54,697 nt of DNA. It comes from an uncultured Lentisphaerota bacterium. Its GTDB lineage: Bacteria; Verrucomicrobiota; Kiritimatiellia; RFP12; UBA1067. The stretch is taken from contig CAMKJU010000017.1 of NCBI GenBank assembly GCA_946413265.1, positions 1-54,697 on the forward strand, written 5' to 3'. Every line of letters starts with the position of its first letter. Position 1 is the first letter of the stretch. Made by a program: the position numbers and the translations under genes. Positions 25,166 through 33,995 of this stretch are shown in pieces. The notes under the pieces were generated by a model that was given only the letters and a program-made list of their open reading frames with translations, made no database searches and was not told the DNA's origin.

Positions 25166-25987
25166 ATGGGGATTTGCAGGGCATTTCTTGTTCTCGCGAC
25201 CGCATGCGGCCTCGTCCTGATCCCGAGTGGCTGCCGCTCGCCGCATCTTTCATGCGGCGGCGCATCTGGGCGTGTGGTCCTTTCACGCATCGAAGCGAGG
25301 GGGAGGCTGCTCGTGGGCAGCACGGGCGACTACCATCCGCTTACCTGGCAGGATCCCGCGACGGGGCGCTGGGAGGGGTTCGGCATCGAGGTCGCGGAGC
25401 GGATTGCGTCCGAAATGGGCGTGCGCGCCGAGTTCGTGAAGACGTCGTGGCCGACGCTCGCCACAGACGTGCAGGCCGACAAGCCGACCTTCGACCTGGC
25501 CATCGGTGGGATCACGATCACGGCCGCGCGAAAGAAGACGATGGCGATGTCCAACGGCTATCTGGCCAATGGGAAAACCATCCTCTGCAGGGTCGAAGAC
25601 GCCGCACGGTTCCGTGCGCTCTCCGACATCGACCGCCCGGATGTCCGCGTGATGGTGAATCCGGGCGGGCTCAACGAGGCGTTCGCCCGGGCGAGACTGC
25701 CACATGCGACGCTTCTGATCCATGGTCGGAACGAGGAGATTCCCTCGCGCGTGGCCGAGGGCCGCGCCGACGTGATGATCACGGAGATCGTCGAGGCTCC
25801 GTGGTATGTCCGGCGAGATTCGCGCCTGGCGGCCCCGCTTCTCGCCGCGCCGTTCACCCGTGGCGAGATCGGCGTTCTCATGCGGAAGGGACAGGACGAC
25901 CTGCTGGCGGTCGTCAACGACGTCCTGGCCCGCATGGCCGCCGACGGAACGCTCGCCGCGCTCAAGGCGAAGTACGGACTGCGCTAA
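25166..25987 (+). CDS. PheC-like periplasmic cyclohexadienyl/arogenate dehydratase-type protein
   Basis: 273 residues with a hydrophobic leader ending in IPSGC, so it is either a lipoprotein (the lipobox is imperfect, Pro at -3) or a periplasmic protein. The mature part is a family 3 solute-binding fold: LLVGSTGDYHPLTW, GFGIEVAERIASEMG, TSWPTLATDV, DLAIGGITIT, then VMVNPGGLNEAFAR and ADVMITEIVEA. The VNPGGxNE motif and overall order match PheC, a periplasmic dehydratase that makes phenylpyruvate or phenylalanine from prephenate or arogenate, better than ordinary amino-acid binding proteins. A plain binding protein remains possible. It starts 17 bp after the last effector candidate on the same strand, so co-transcription is likely. 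Confidence 0.72.
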   Translation: MGICRAFLVLATACGLVLIPSGCRSPHLSCGGASGRVVLSRIEARGRLLVGSTGDYHPLTWQDPATGRWEGFGIEVAERIASEMGVRAEFVKTSWPTLATDVQADKPTFDLAIGGITITAARKKTMAMSNGYLANGKTILCRVEDAARFRALSDIDRPDVRVMVNPGGLNEAFARARLPHATLLIHGRNEEIPSRVAEGRADVMITEIVEAPWYVRRDSRLAAPLLAAPFTRGEIGVLMRKGQDDLLAVVNDVLARMAADGTLAALKAKYGLR

Positions 25988-26019
25988 CCCACGTTTGCGG
26001 CTCTCTCGCGGGAGATTCG

Positions 26020-26037
26020 GTTGCGTGTGGACGCGAC
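26020..26037 (+). terminator. Possible terminator hairpin after PheC-like gene
   Basis: A 7-bp stem with one G-U pair (GTTGCGT with ACGCGAC, loop GTGG) is followed by a short AT-rich stretch but no clear T-run. It lies 33 bp past the stop and upstream of the next promoter. Confidence 0.3.
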
Positions 26038-26061
26038 ACCGAAATTTCACAAAATTGTCAC

Positions 26062-26091
26062 TTGACGGCAAACAAAAAAGAATGCTAAAAT
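26062..26091 (+). promoter_or_regulatory. Promoter of the 1451-residue adhesin gene
   Basis: TTGACG and TAAAAT are separated by 18 bp, with TG one base before the -10 (extended -10). A start site near 26098 gives a leader of about 54 bases, which holds a 7-bp hairpin (GGAGAAA with TTTCTCC, 26104-26121) and AAGGAG at 26141. Confidence 0.65.
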
Positions 26092-26151
26092 GCCGCCATC
26101 TTTGGAGAAAGTGTTTTCTCCATGGCCGTAGTTTAGCAGGAAGGAGTTTGT

Positions 26152-29100
26152 ATGTCGTTCAAATTGTTGGAAATCGGGAGGTCCGCGCGTGTCGCGGTCG
26201 CAATTTGCGTAGTGGTGGCGGCGTTGCCCTCGTTTGGTGTGAAACCGTACGATGCCGAGGTGGAGTACCTCGATGCGAACGCCACGACAGGTCCCACGTC
26301 GTTCTTCGACACGGGGCTTCTGCCCGCAGACGACGTCGGCGCGCGCATCCGCTTCTCGCCCAAGCAGGCGAAGAACGACACCGTCCTCTTCGGCATGAGA
26401 TCCTCGGAGGGGACGCGCTGGTATTTCGGCGGCCCTTCATCCGGCGGATATTATTTCGGCAGAATGGAAAACACCGCCGCCACCGTGCGCCCCAACATGG
26501 TTGCCAACTCGGTGTACGACGTCCGTTACAACCATTTCAACGAACGCGCCCTCAGGGTTTCCGGCGTCGACGGCGCCACCATGACGTATGGCGGCGCCTC
26601 CACGAGCGAGTTCTACCTTCCGGTCTCGACGGAGTGGACCTACTCCGGCACGCTGAACCCGATCCACATCTTCGGGCATTGCAAAGAGGGCGGCGCCCAC
26701 ACGACGGGGGGGAACTGGTGGCGCATCTACGCCGCGCAGTTCACGAAAGCTGCCGCAATCGTCATGGACCTCGTTCCCGTGCGCAAGGACGGCGTCGGAT
26801 ACATGTACGACAAGGTGTCGGGAACCCTGCTTTTGCCGCAGAAGCTGGACGACACCGCGCCCGATTTCGTCTGGGGCAACGACGTGGCGGGCGAGTCCTA
26901 CATCGAGGGGACGGTCACGCTCGACGCCGACACCGACTGGACGGCGCGCGGCAACCTCCGCCTCGAATCCGGCGCGACCATCGACCTCAACGGACACTCC
27001 CTCTGGATCTCCGGCGCGTTCGGCGACGGCACGATCACGGACTCCTCGGCCTCGCCCGGCACGCTCAAAATCTACGAGCCCGCCGGCACGGTCGCGCCGT
27101 TGACCGTCACGACTTCCGGCATAACGGTCCTCCGCACCCGCACGCCCTACGATGCGCAAGTGGAGTATCTGCAATCCACGAGGATCAGCTCCGGCGTCTC
27201 TCACATCGATCTCGGGTTCTATCCGTCCGACGACATGGGCGCACGTGTCCGTTTCATGCCGATGCAGAATTCAAATGACTCCACGCTCTTCGGCGTGAAG
27301 ACGAAGAACACGGCGAAGACCTGGTATGTCGGCGGAAGCACCAAGTTTTACCTTTCGTGGAACGCGAACCCAGCCGAAGGAACCCGACCAACATACACCG
27401 CGAATTCAAAGTACGATGTCTATCTCAACTACCTGAACGACCGAAACCGCCGGATCGTCGGTCTCGACGGCGCGAAACTCAACGGGACCGAAGATGAATA
27501 CGAGCGCGCGATTTCGGTCGATGCGGCAACGGCGGGGGAGGTGCTGAACGACGGGAAAGTGTTCGACCAGACCGCATACCTCTTCACGTTCAACAACCAA
27601 GGTTCGCCATATAGCAGGTATCAACCGTACCGTATTTATTCCGCCGCGTTCACGAAAGGCGACAAGGTGTTCATGGATCTCGTTCCCGTGCGCAAGGACG
27701 GCGTGGGGTACATGTACGACAAGGTCTCCAAGAAGCTGTTCGGGAAAAGAACCACCGCGCTTCCAGATTTCACCTACGGCGGCGATACCACGACCGTGCT
27801 GACGGGCAGCACGACGCTCGACGGCGACCTCGTGTGCGACGCCTCGCCGGCCGCCGGCGCCGTCATCGACCTCAAGGGGCACAAACTGACGGCCTACGCT
27901 GTCGACGGCCTCGGAACGATCACGGACACATCCACCGGCGATCCCGGCGAACTCCACATCGTCGTGCCGGAAGGAAGGGAACTTCTTGTTTCGCTCGCGC
28001 TGACCGGCAACCTCAAGGTCGTGAAGGAGGGCGCGGGCAGACTCGTGTTGGGCCGCGCCGGGCAGACGTTCACGGGCGGCGTGGTCGTGGCGGAAGGCAC
28101 GGCGTACGCGCCGCGATACATGTGCCCGGAAGGCAATTCCTACTGGGGTCCGGACGGCGGCACGATCACGGTCATGTCCGGCGCGACCTTCGACACCAAG
28201 GGCAACACCGACTATGCGACCAAGCGGTTCGTCCTCGCCGGCGGGACGCTCACCAATACTGGAGACTGGATGACGAGCTTTGACGACGGCATCTGCAAGA
28301 TCCGGCTGACGGCGGACTCCTTCCTGGACGTTTCCACAACGATGCATCTCTGGGCGCAGGATGGCGTCACCGGTCCGTACATGGACCTGGGCGGACACAA
28401 GCTGACGGTGGCAATCGCAAGCGGCATGACGCTTTTTGCCAACATGATCAACGACACGCTGACAAACGGGACAGTCGAGGTCCTTGGCGGCGGCGTGTTC
28501 CGCAGTTCATCGAAGTCCGGCCTGACGGCGTTTGGCGGGTCGGATACGATTGACCTGCGGTTGATCGGCTGTTCGCTGAATATGCAGCGCGGGTTCATCG
28601 TGCATGACTACTACGCCGGATACACCGGCACGGTGAACGAAAACGCGGCAAAACTTCAGGTCCACGGCACGTTCACGCCGGCGGCGGTGAACGCAAACGG
28701 ACAGGCGTGCTTCTACGGGTGCGAGATGCAGAACGGCTCGACGATCGACCTCTCGGCGAAGTCCAACACGTGGAACACCACCTCGACGGGATTCACCGGC
28801 GGCAGCCGCACCGTTTCGTTCGCGGACGGCGCGACGGTGACGATCGACCTGCACGGGCGCACGCTCGCGAAGGGCGAAAAGATCGTCGCCTGGAACGCGG
28901 CGCCGTCCAACCTCTCGACGCTGACGTTCGCGCTCGACGCCGCCACGGCGGAGGCCGGAGATTCGCTTGTCGCCACGGAATCGGGCATCTTCTACGGCGC
29001 GGACGAAAACACCGTTGCGCACGCCTACTGGACCGGGGCGGTCGACAACGACGTGACGAAGCCCGGCAACTGGGCCTGCACCAACTTCATGGGCAACGCG

Positions 29101-30507
29101 GTCACGGGCGAATACGGTGTTCCCGGCATCAGCGCCGCCGTCTACTTCTCCGGCGAGATGGCCGTGCAGATTCCGGCCTCGCAGCCCATCCCTTACGATT
29201 CAATCGTGTTCAGTAACGTCGTCCTCACAAACGACTGCGACTGGAGCGGCCTCGCCGAATGGGCGTCCCACGTGAACGAGGGCGACACGGTGAACCTCGG
29301 CTCGGTCGACCTGAACGGACACTCCCTCTCGCTGGCCACGCGCGCGACGGCGACGGACGGGCACACCTACGACTTCATTACGCTGGCGGTGAACGACTCC
29401 TCGACCGGCGCGCCGGGCGAACTGCACATCAGCGTGCCGGACGAAGCCACGTACATCGAATGCAGCGGCTTCGCGCTTTCCGGCAACCTGAAGCTCGTCA
29501 AGGACGGCCTGGGCTGGCTGGCGATGATGCGGGCGAACCAGACGTTCACGGGCGGCGTGCTCATCGCCGCCGGGACGGGATATGCGCCCGGCAATAATCG
29601 CGGCAACGAATCCAGTTTGCGCTGGGGTCCGGATGGCGGCACGATCACGGTCGTAACGAATGCGACGTTCGACGTGCGCGGGAACGCCAACTTCTACAAG
29701 AAGCGCTTCATCCTGAACGGCGGAGAGCTCGCCAGCACCGGGAGCAACATGGCTCTCTCGTCCGACAAATACGGATTCGGAAACGTGACGCTTGTCGCCG
29801 ATTCCCTGTTGACGGTGGGGAGATCCTTGACCGCCGCGTTCTCCGCTCCGAACGGGACGGAGAAGATCGACCTCGGCGGCAAGATGCTGACGCTGCAGGT
29901 CGGCTACGCCGCGAATCTCTACATACCAGTCGCCATTGAAAACGGTACGCTGAATTATCAAGCCGGCGGCTACCTGTACTTGGATCCTGGCACTGTCGGC
30001 GGTTCACCGTCTGTCAATGTCGAGGCAATTGGCGGCGCGTTCTACACCGAGGGCGCGCTTTCCGTGAGCAACTACGTGGCGCGCTACGATCGATCCTACA
30101 ACCATGGCGCATTGCCGATCAAGGTCTATGGCACGTTTACGCCGGCGATGGTCCAGACGGACGGCACGGAACGCTTCCACGGCTGCGAGATGCAGAACGG
30201 CTCGTCCATCGACCTCTCGGCGAAGACGAACGCATGGAGCAGCGTCGCGCTCGGCTATACGGGCGTAGGCGACATGAACGGCAACCGCACGACGACGTTC
30301 GCGGACGGTGCGACGGTGGGCGTCCTGCTCGGCACGCGCAACGTGAAATCGCAGGAGAAGCTCATCGACTGGTCCGCCGCCGTGCCGGCGAATCGCGAAG
30401 GGCTCACGTTCTACGGCTTGTTCGACAACGGGCGAAGGATCCGGCTCAAGGCCCAGGCCGACGGCCTCTACGCGCCCGTCAAGGGCACGATGATCATCGT
30501 CAGGTGA
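26152..30507 (+). CDS. Large secreted adhesin-like protein with autotransporter-associated strand repeats
   Basis: 1451 residues. Residues 1-29 are a signal peptide. Two copies of a roughly 230-residue beta-rich domain follow (about 27-255 and 331-560); both end in VxMDLVPVRKDGVGYMYDKVS and have LamG/jelly-roll-like character. Then come two copies of a roughly 370-residue strand-repeat region (about 600-950 and 1080-1440). Each contains an autotransporter-associated strand repeat (GNLKxVKxGxGxLxxxRAxQTFTGGV), a WGPDGGTITV strand and FxGCEMQNGSxIDLSAK. There is no C-terminal autotransporter barrel and no clear sorting signal, so the anchoring mechanism is unseen. A dedicated promoter lies upstream. 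Surface adhesin is the likely role from architecture. Confidence 0.75.
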   Translation: MSFKLLEIGRSARVAVAICVVVAALPSFGVKPYDAEVEYLDANATTGPTSFFDTGLLPADDVGARIRFSPKQAKNDTVLFGMRSSEGTRWYFGGPSSGGYYFGRMENTAATVRPNMVANSVYDVRYNHFNERALRVSGVDGATMTYGGASTSEFYLPVSTEWTYSGTLNPIHIFGHCKEGGAHTTGGNWWRIYAAQFTKAAAIVMDLVPVRKDGVGYMYDKVSGTLLLPQKLDDTAPDFVWGNDVAGESYIEGTVTLDADTDWTARGNLRLESGATIDLNGHSLWISGAFGDGTITDSSASPGTLKIYEPAGTVAPLTVTTSGITVLRTRTPYDAQVEYLQSTRISSGVSHIDLGFYPSDDMGARVRFMPMQNSNDSTLFGVKTKNTAKTWYVGGSTKFYLSWNANPAEGTRPTYTANSKYDVYLNYLNDRNRRIVGLDGAKLNGTEDEYERAISVDAATAGEVLNDGKVFDQTAYLFTFNNQGSPYSRYQPYRIYSAAFTKGDKVFMDLVPVRKDGVGYMYDKVSKKLFGKRTTALPDFTYGGDTTTVLTGSTTLDGDLVCDASPAAGAVIDLKGHKLTAYAVDGLGTITDTSTGDPGELHIVVPEGRELLVSLALTGNLKVVKEGAGRLVLGRAGQTFTGGVVVAEGTAYAPRYMCPEGNSYWGPDGGTITVMSGATFDTKGNTDYATKRFVLAGGTLTNTGDWMTSFDDGICKIRLTADSFLDVSTTMHLWAQDGVTGPYMDLGGHKLTVAIASGMTLFANMINDTLTNGTVEVLGGGVFRSSSKSGLTAFGGSDTIDLRLIGCSLNMQRGFIVHDYYAGYTGTVNENAAKLQVHGTFTPAAVNANGQACFYGCEMQNGSTIDLSAKSNTWNTTSTGFTGGSRTVSFADGATVTIDLHGRTLAKGEKIVAWNAAPSNLSTLTFALDAATAEAGDSLVATESGIFYGADENTVAHAYWTGAVDNDVTKPGNWACTNFMGNAVTGEYGVPGISAAVYFSGEMAVQIPASQPIPYDSIVFSNVVLTNDCDWSGLAEWASHVNEGDTVNLGSVDLNGHSLSLATRATATDGHTYDFITLAVNDSSTGAPGELHISVPDEATYIECSGFALSGNLKLVKDGLGWLAMMRANQTFTGGVLIAAGTGYAPGNNRGNESSLRWGPDGGTITVVTNATFDVRGNANFYKKRFILNGGELASTGSNMALSSDKYGFGNVTLVADSLLTVGRSLTAAFSAPNGTEKIDLGGKMLTLQVGYAANLYIPVAIENGTLNYQAGGYLYLDPGTVGGSPSVNVEAIGGAFYTEGALSVSNYVARYDRSYNHGALPIKVYGTFTPAMVQTDGTERFHGCEMQNGSSIDLSAKTNAWSSVALGYTGVGDMNGNRTTTFADGATVGVLLGTRNVKSQEKLIDWSAAVPANREGLTFYGLFDNGRRIRLKAQADGLYAPVKGTMIIVR

Positions 30508-30606
30508 GCCTAGGAAAGGTCGCGACCACGGAGAAGCGCGAAGCGGTGTTCGTGAAGCAGGGACTTGCGGATACGACGTTCAGGATGAGCGTCGCCCGCC
30601 CGGGAG

Positions 30607-30626
30607 GGCCGCGTTCCGTCGCGGCC
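30607..30626. repeat. GC-rich palindrome downstream of adhesin gene
   Basis: GGCCGCG and CGCGGCC around the loop TTCCGT lie in the 177-bp gap between the adhesin gene and the defence operon. The rest of the gap looks non-coding and GC-rich. It is another member of the short-palindrome class but has a different stem sequence. Confidence 0.5.
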
Positions 30627-30657
30627 GCCGAATCGCCGCCCCAACTGCTCTGGTTTA

Positions 30658-30666
30658 TGCTATACT
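30658..30666 (+). promoter_or_regulatory. Extended -10 promoter of the defence operon
   Basis: TGCTATACT lies 18 bases before the first start codon; no -35 is visible. The next gene-free gap of any size downstream is at 40695, so this is the only evident promoter for the run of genes from 30685 to 40694. Confidence 0.5.
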
Positions 30667-30684
30667 ATCCCCACGTGAAAACCA

Positions 30685-31164
30685 ATGAAACTCGCCGCTG
30701 AAAACCAGATAGTCGTCTATCAACCGAACGAAACCGTCCGGCTGGACGTTCGTCTTGAAAACGAGACGGTGTGGCTCACGCAGTTGAAGATTGCGGAGTT
30801 GTTTGGCGTTCAGAAGGCGGCAATCAGCAAACATGTCAGGAACATATTTGCTTCTGGAGAACTCGCCAGAGACGCAACAGTTTCCAAAATGGAAACAGTT
30901 CAAACGGAGGGTGGCCGTTCGGTTGTTCGTACACAGGAGTTCTTCAATCTGGATGTCATTATTGCAGTCGGCTACAGGGTGAATTCACAACGTGCGACGC
31001 AGTTCCGTATTTGGGCGAAGAAGGAGTTGATCGTGATCGACGCCTATCCCGGCGTGGCGACATTGGACATGCTCGCGAAGCGCGGGCGCGGCGTGAAGAT
31101 CGAGCTTGCGGATTTGAGGTCACAAAATGTTACCTCAAAAGTAGATGTTAAGGAGGCGGCATGA
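30685..31164 (+). CDS. RhuM-like protein, short or chimeric
   Basis: 159 residues. Residues 1-115 match the N-terminal half of the RhuM ('virulence protein RhuM') family: RLENETVWLTQ, IAELFGV, ISKHVRNIFxxGEL, then NLDVIIAVGYRVNS and ATQFRIWA. Full-length RhuM proteins are about 330 residues. From about residue 116 the sequence changes to VIDAYPGVATLDMLAKRG, which is not RhuM and recalls a segment found in other phage-regulatory or ORF6N-associated proteins. The gene therefore looks like a fusion left by a deletion. Its stop overlaps the start of the next gene (ATGA), as in intact operons. RhuM genes commonly sit beside restriction-modification genes; their activity is unknown. Confidence 0.7.
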   Translation: MKLAAENQIVVYQPNETVRLDVRLENETVWLTQLKIAELFGVQKAAISKHVRNIFASGELARDATVSKMETVQTEGGRSVVRTQEFFNLDVIIAVGYRVNSQRATQFRIWAKKELIVIDAYPGVATLDMLAKRGRGVKIELADLRSQNVTSKVDVKEAA

Positions 31165-32192
31165 AGAAGGCAGAGGCAATGACTGCTGTTGTAGAAGGTT
31201 ATGAAGCGTGGATTCGTTCAATCAAGGAGAGAATCCAACGGGCGCGAGTCAAGGCATCCATGCTCGTTAATTCCGAACAGACATTGCTTTATTGGGATAT
31301 TGGTCATGAGATTCTGGAGAAACAGGAAAACGAAGGATGGGGAAGTAAGGTCGTCGAAAGGATGTCGGCAGACTTGAAGGCGGCGTTTCCAGACATGAAG
31401 GGATGGTCTCGCTCGAGTCTCATGTACATGCGTCAGTTCGCCGCAGCTTGGAAGCGAAATGAAATTGTCCAAGCGCCGCTTGGACAATTGCCATGGTACC
31501 ACCACTTGGCTTTGCTGGAGCGTTTGAAGTCGCGTGGAGATCGCATCGCTTACGCTGTTCTCGCCATTGAAAACGGTTGGTCGCGTGACGTGATGGTGCA
31601 CCAGATAGAACTAGGATATGCGGACCAGCATGGAACGGCGATAACCAATTTCAAGAACCTGATGCCCCCCGCTGATTCCGACATGGCAGAGCAGACGTTG
31701 AAAGGCGAGTATGACCTTGGTTTCCTTCCGGCAACGGCAAAGATGAAGGAAAACAAACTTCGGGCGATGCTTGTTGACAAGGTGGCAAAGTTCATGATTG
31801 AGCTTGGCGCGGGTTTCTCCTATGTCGGCAAGGGGTTGACCATCAATGTAGGAGGGGATGAGTTTGAAATCGACCTCCTCTTCTACCATGTAGTGCTTCA
31901 TCGCTACATCGTTATTGAACTGAAGACCGGCAAGTTCCATCCGAAGGATCTTGGACAGCTTGGCTTCTACATGACGGCGGTGGATCGACAGGTCAAGTCG
32001 GAGATAGACGGTAAGACAATCGGCATATTGCTCTGTAAATCCCGGAACGACATCGTGGCCGAGTATTCGCTTGCCGACTTGGACAAACCGATCGGCGTAT
32101 CAACGTACCGTCTCGGGCTGCCGCCGTTGGAACAGCTTCAGGTGCAGTTGCGGAAGCTTCTCACGGAAAGAAAGAAGGGCGGTACGAAATGA
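31161..32192 (+). CDS. DUF1016 (YhcG-type) PD-(D/E)xK nuclease domain protein
   Basis: 343 residues, strong SD (AAGGAGG) and 4-bp overlap with the upstream RhuM-like gene. The N-terminal helical DUF1016 region contains LYWDIGHEI and GWSRSSLMYMRQF, then the typical LPWYHHLALLERL and WSRDVMVHQIE. The C-terminal nuclease fold has EFEIDLLFYHVVLHRYIVIE-L-K, giving the D...ExK core at about residues 235-258. Length is normal for the family and no key residue is missing. Such proteins are often found with type I and other restriction systems and are presumed DNA-acting nucleases; the substrate is unknown. Confidence 0.85.
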   Translation: MKKAEAMTAVVEGYEAWIRSIKERIQRARVKASMLVNSEQTLLYWDIGHEILEKQENEGWGSKVVERMSADLKAAFPDMKGWSRSSLMYMRQFAAAWKRNEIVQAPLGQLPWYHHLALLERLKSRGDRIAYAVLAIENGWSRDVMVHQIELGYADQHGTAITNFKNLMPPADSDMAEQTLKGEYDLGFLPATAKMKENKLRAMLVDKVAKFMIELGAGFSYVGKGLTINVGGDEFEIDLLFYHVVLHRYIVIELKTGKFHPKDLGQLGFYMTAVDRQVKSEIDGKTIGILLCKSRNDIVAEYSLADLDKPIGVSTYRLGLPPLEQLQVQLRKLLTERKKGGTK

Positions 32193-32326
32193 CATGGTGC
32201 AGACGGTTCGTTGCCGCCGCGAAGATGGGCGCTGAGATCATCCCTGGTATCCTTGATTCAATCCGCAAGGCAACGTCTGAACGGCGGGAATACGGCAAGG
32301 GCGCAAAGGCGGTACATAAGCAATGA
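32189..32326 (+). CDS. 45-residue ORF coupled on both sides
   Basis: The start overlaps the stop of the DUF1016 gene by 4 bp (ATGA), and its own stop overlaps the next start the same way (ATGA at 32323). The product begins MTWCRRFVAAAK, is basic (many Lys and Arg) and has no known family. Exact coupling at both ends suggests it is translated, at least to pass ribosomes to the next gene. Confidence 0.5.
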   Translation: MTWCRRFVAAAKMGAEIIPGILDSIRKATSERREYGKGAKAVHKQ

Positions 32327-33933
32327 GCAAGAAAACGAATACGATATCCGTCTATTTGCTGAAAGAGGGGTTTTACGGGACGAACGCTCTCAAAAATGGG
32401 CATCCGCTCTCCCAGTTGGAAGAATGTTCAATACCGGACGAGGCATTGTTGTTCCTTTACAGGCCGCATGGGAGGGAACCATGGTGGAAATCGTATCTTG
32501 GAATTGAACAGTCTCTCTTTCAGTCATTGAATGGGGCAATTCTTTTCCTGAAGAATAATGGCCATGGTTATGCTATCGTGTTTGGAAACGTAGCGCATTA
32601 CCTTGATCCCAATGGTTATGAATACGATTTTGGGATCAAGACGACCTTAAATGCGACAGATGCAAATAAACTTAAGTCGATGGATTCCGTGGAGCCAGAA
32701 AGTGCTAGACGAAATCGTATCCAAGCCCCAAGTGTAGAGGAGTTGAGTTATTTTGACGTTGCTGAAAATGACAGGGTTTTCAAAAAGATTTCGGGAACAG
32801 TTAAAGACGAGTTTAAAACATGGTTTTCCAGTCTTACGGGATCGGACAATGCCAGGGTGGCGACACAAAAGAAAGTAGATGAACTTGGTCCCCTTTGCGA
32901 TCAATTGTATCGGTTGTACACAAGTGACGAATACAAAAACTTATTTCCCGGATTTAGGAACATCTGCCGAATTTCGGATCCACATGTCATTGAAACACTC
33001 AATAACAAACTGGTCACTGCGATCAAGGAGAAAGACCCAACGCTGATTCTTTCAGTACCGGACAATCTAAAATATGATGATTTCAACGGCATTCGATTCG
33101 GACGCGGAAAGACTTATTCCTTGTTATTGATGGAATCTTTTTGGGATCATGATGGTGATAAGCTGTCTGAATTGACGTGGGGATCATTCCGGAATCGTCA
33201 CATGCAGCTGGTGGACGATAACGACATCGTTCTCAAAGAGTACTCGATGAATCGTTGTGTTATCTGGGAGACCGAACTTAATTCTATGTCGTGCCACTTC
33301 ATCGATGGTATTTGGTACTTTGTTGAAAAAGAATATCTGACGCGTCTCAATAACGAACTGAACGATTTGTTCGTTGCCCCAGAACTCCCGGACAACGATT
33401 GGGAAGTGGAGTCGAAGTACAATGAAGAGGTCGCTTGTGGTGATCCTAAATTTGTTTGCCTAGACAGATCTAATTTCGGCGGAGATGTGGGTAACATCGA
33501 GCCATGTGATCTCTATAGGGTCGAAGATGGCCGCCCAGTATTTATCCATGTTAAGATTGGTGTCGTGTCGTCTCGTTTGAGTCATTTGTTCCAACAGGGA
33601 CTTAACAGTTTAGATTTCTTAGGGAATGTCAATGCGTCAGCAAAAGAGAAGCTGCGGTCAATTCTTCGCCAAAAGATTGGTGACGAGCATCGTGCTGCTG
33701 AGTATGCAGACGCCTTGGATTCCGGCCATGCTAAAGTCGTTTTTGCGATCATTTGTAGGAAAGACCCAGCATTGGGCATTAACGCATTGCCCCTCTTCTC
33801 ACGTATCACGTTGTCGAGAGTGTCCAGGGCGTTCAAACGGACGAGAACGTCCATTGAAGTGCAGTTGGTCAAAGACAATTACGACAGGCCTTCTAGGCCT
33901 CGGAAACATAACAGTGTTAAGAACACTGAATAA
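32323..33933 (+). CDS. TIGR04141/DUF6119 family protein
   Basis: 536 residues. The N-terminal LLKEGFYGTNALK, the Leu/Phe-rich strands (GAILFLKNNGHGYAIVFGN) and the C-terminal FIHVKIGVVSSRLSHLFQQG are characteristic of the 'sporadically distributed' TIGR04141 family (DUF6119). These genes are known mostly from accessory regions near restriction-modification genes and have no established activity; the conserved HVK and SHLFxQG motifs suggest a nuclease-like or nucleic-acid-binding domain, which is an inference. Codon use is visibly AT-richer than outside the island. It sits between the RhuM/DUF1016 pair and the methyltransferases, 62 bp before the latter. Confidence 0.75.
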   Translation: MSKKTNTISVYLLKEGFYGTNALKNGHPLSQLEECSIPDEALLFLYRPHGREPWWKSYLGIEQSLFQSLNGAILFLKNNGHGYAIVFGNVAHYLDPNGYEYDFGIKTTLNATDANKLKSMDSVEPESARRNRIQAPSVEELSYFDVAENDRVFKKISGTVKDEFKTWFSSLTGSDNARVATQKKVDELGPLCDQLYRLYTSDEYKNLFPGFRNICRISDPHVIETLNNKLVTAIKEKDPTLILSVPDNLKYDDFNGIRFGRGKTYSLLLMESFWDHDGDKLSELTWGSFRNRHMQLVDDNDIVLKEYSMNRCVIWETELNSMSCHFIDGIWYFVEKEYLTRLNNELNDLFVAPELPDNDWEVESKYNEEVACGDPKFVCLDRSNFGGDVGNIEPCDLYRVEDGRPVFIHVKIGVVSSRLSHLFQQGLNSLDFLGNVNASAKEKLRSILRQKIGDEHRAAEYADALDSGHAKVVFAIICRKDPALGINALPLFSRITLSRVSRAFKRTRTSIEVQLVKDNYDRPSRPRKHNSVKNTE

Positions 33934-33995
33934 CGAAATGCAGATAACTCCCATCCTTGATAGCCCTTGTTCAGAAAGTTCGCAAAGGAGAGCGA

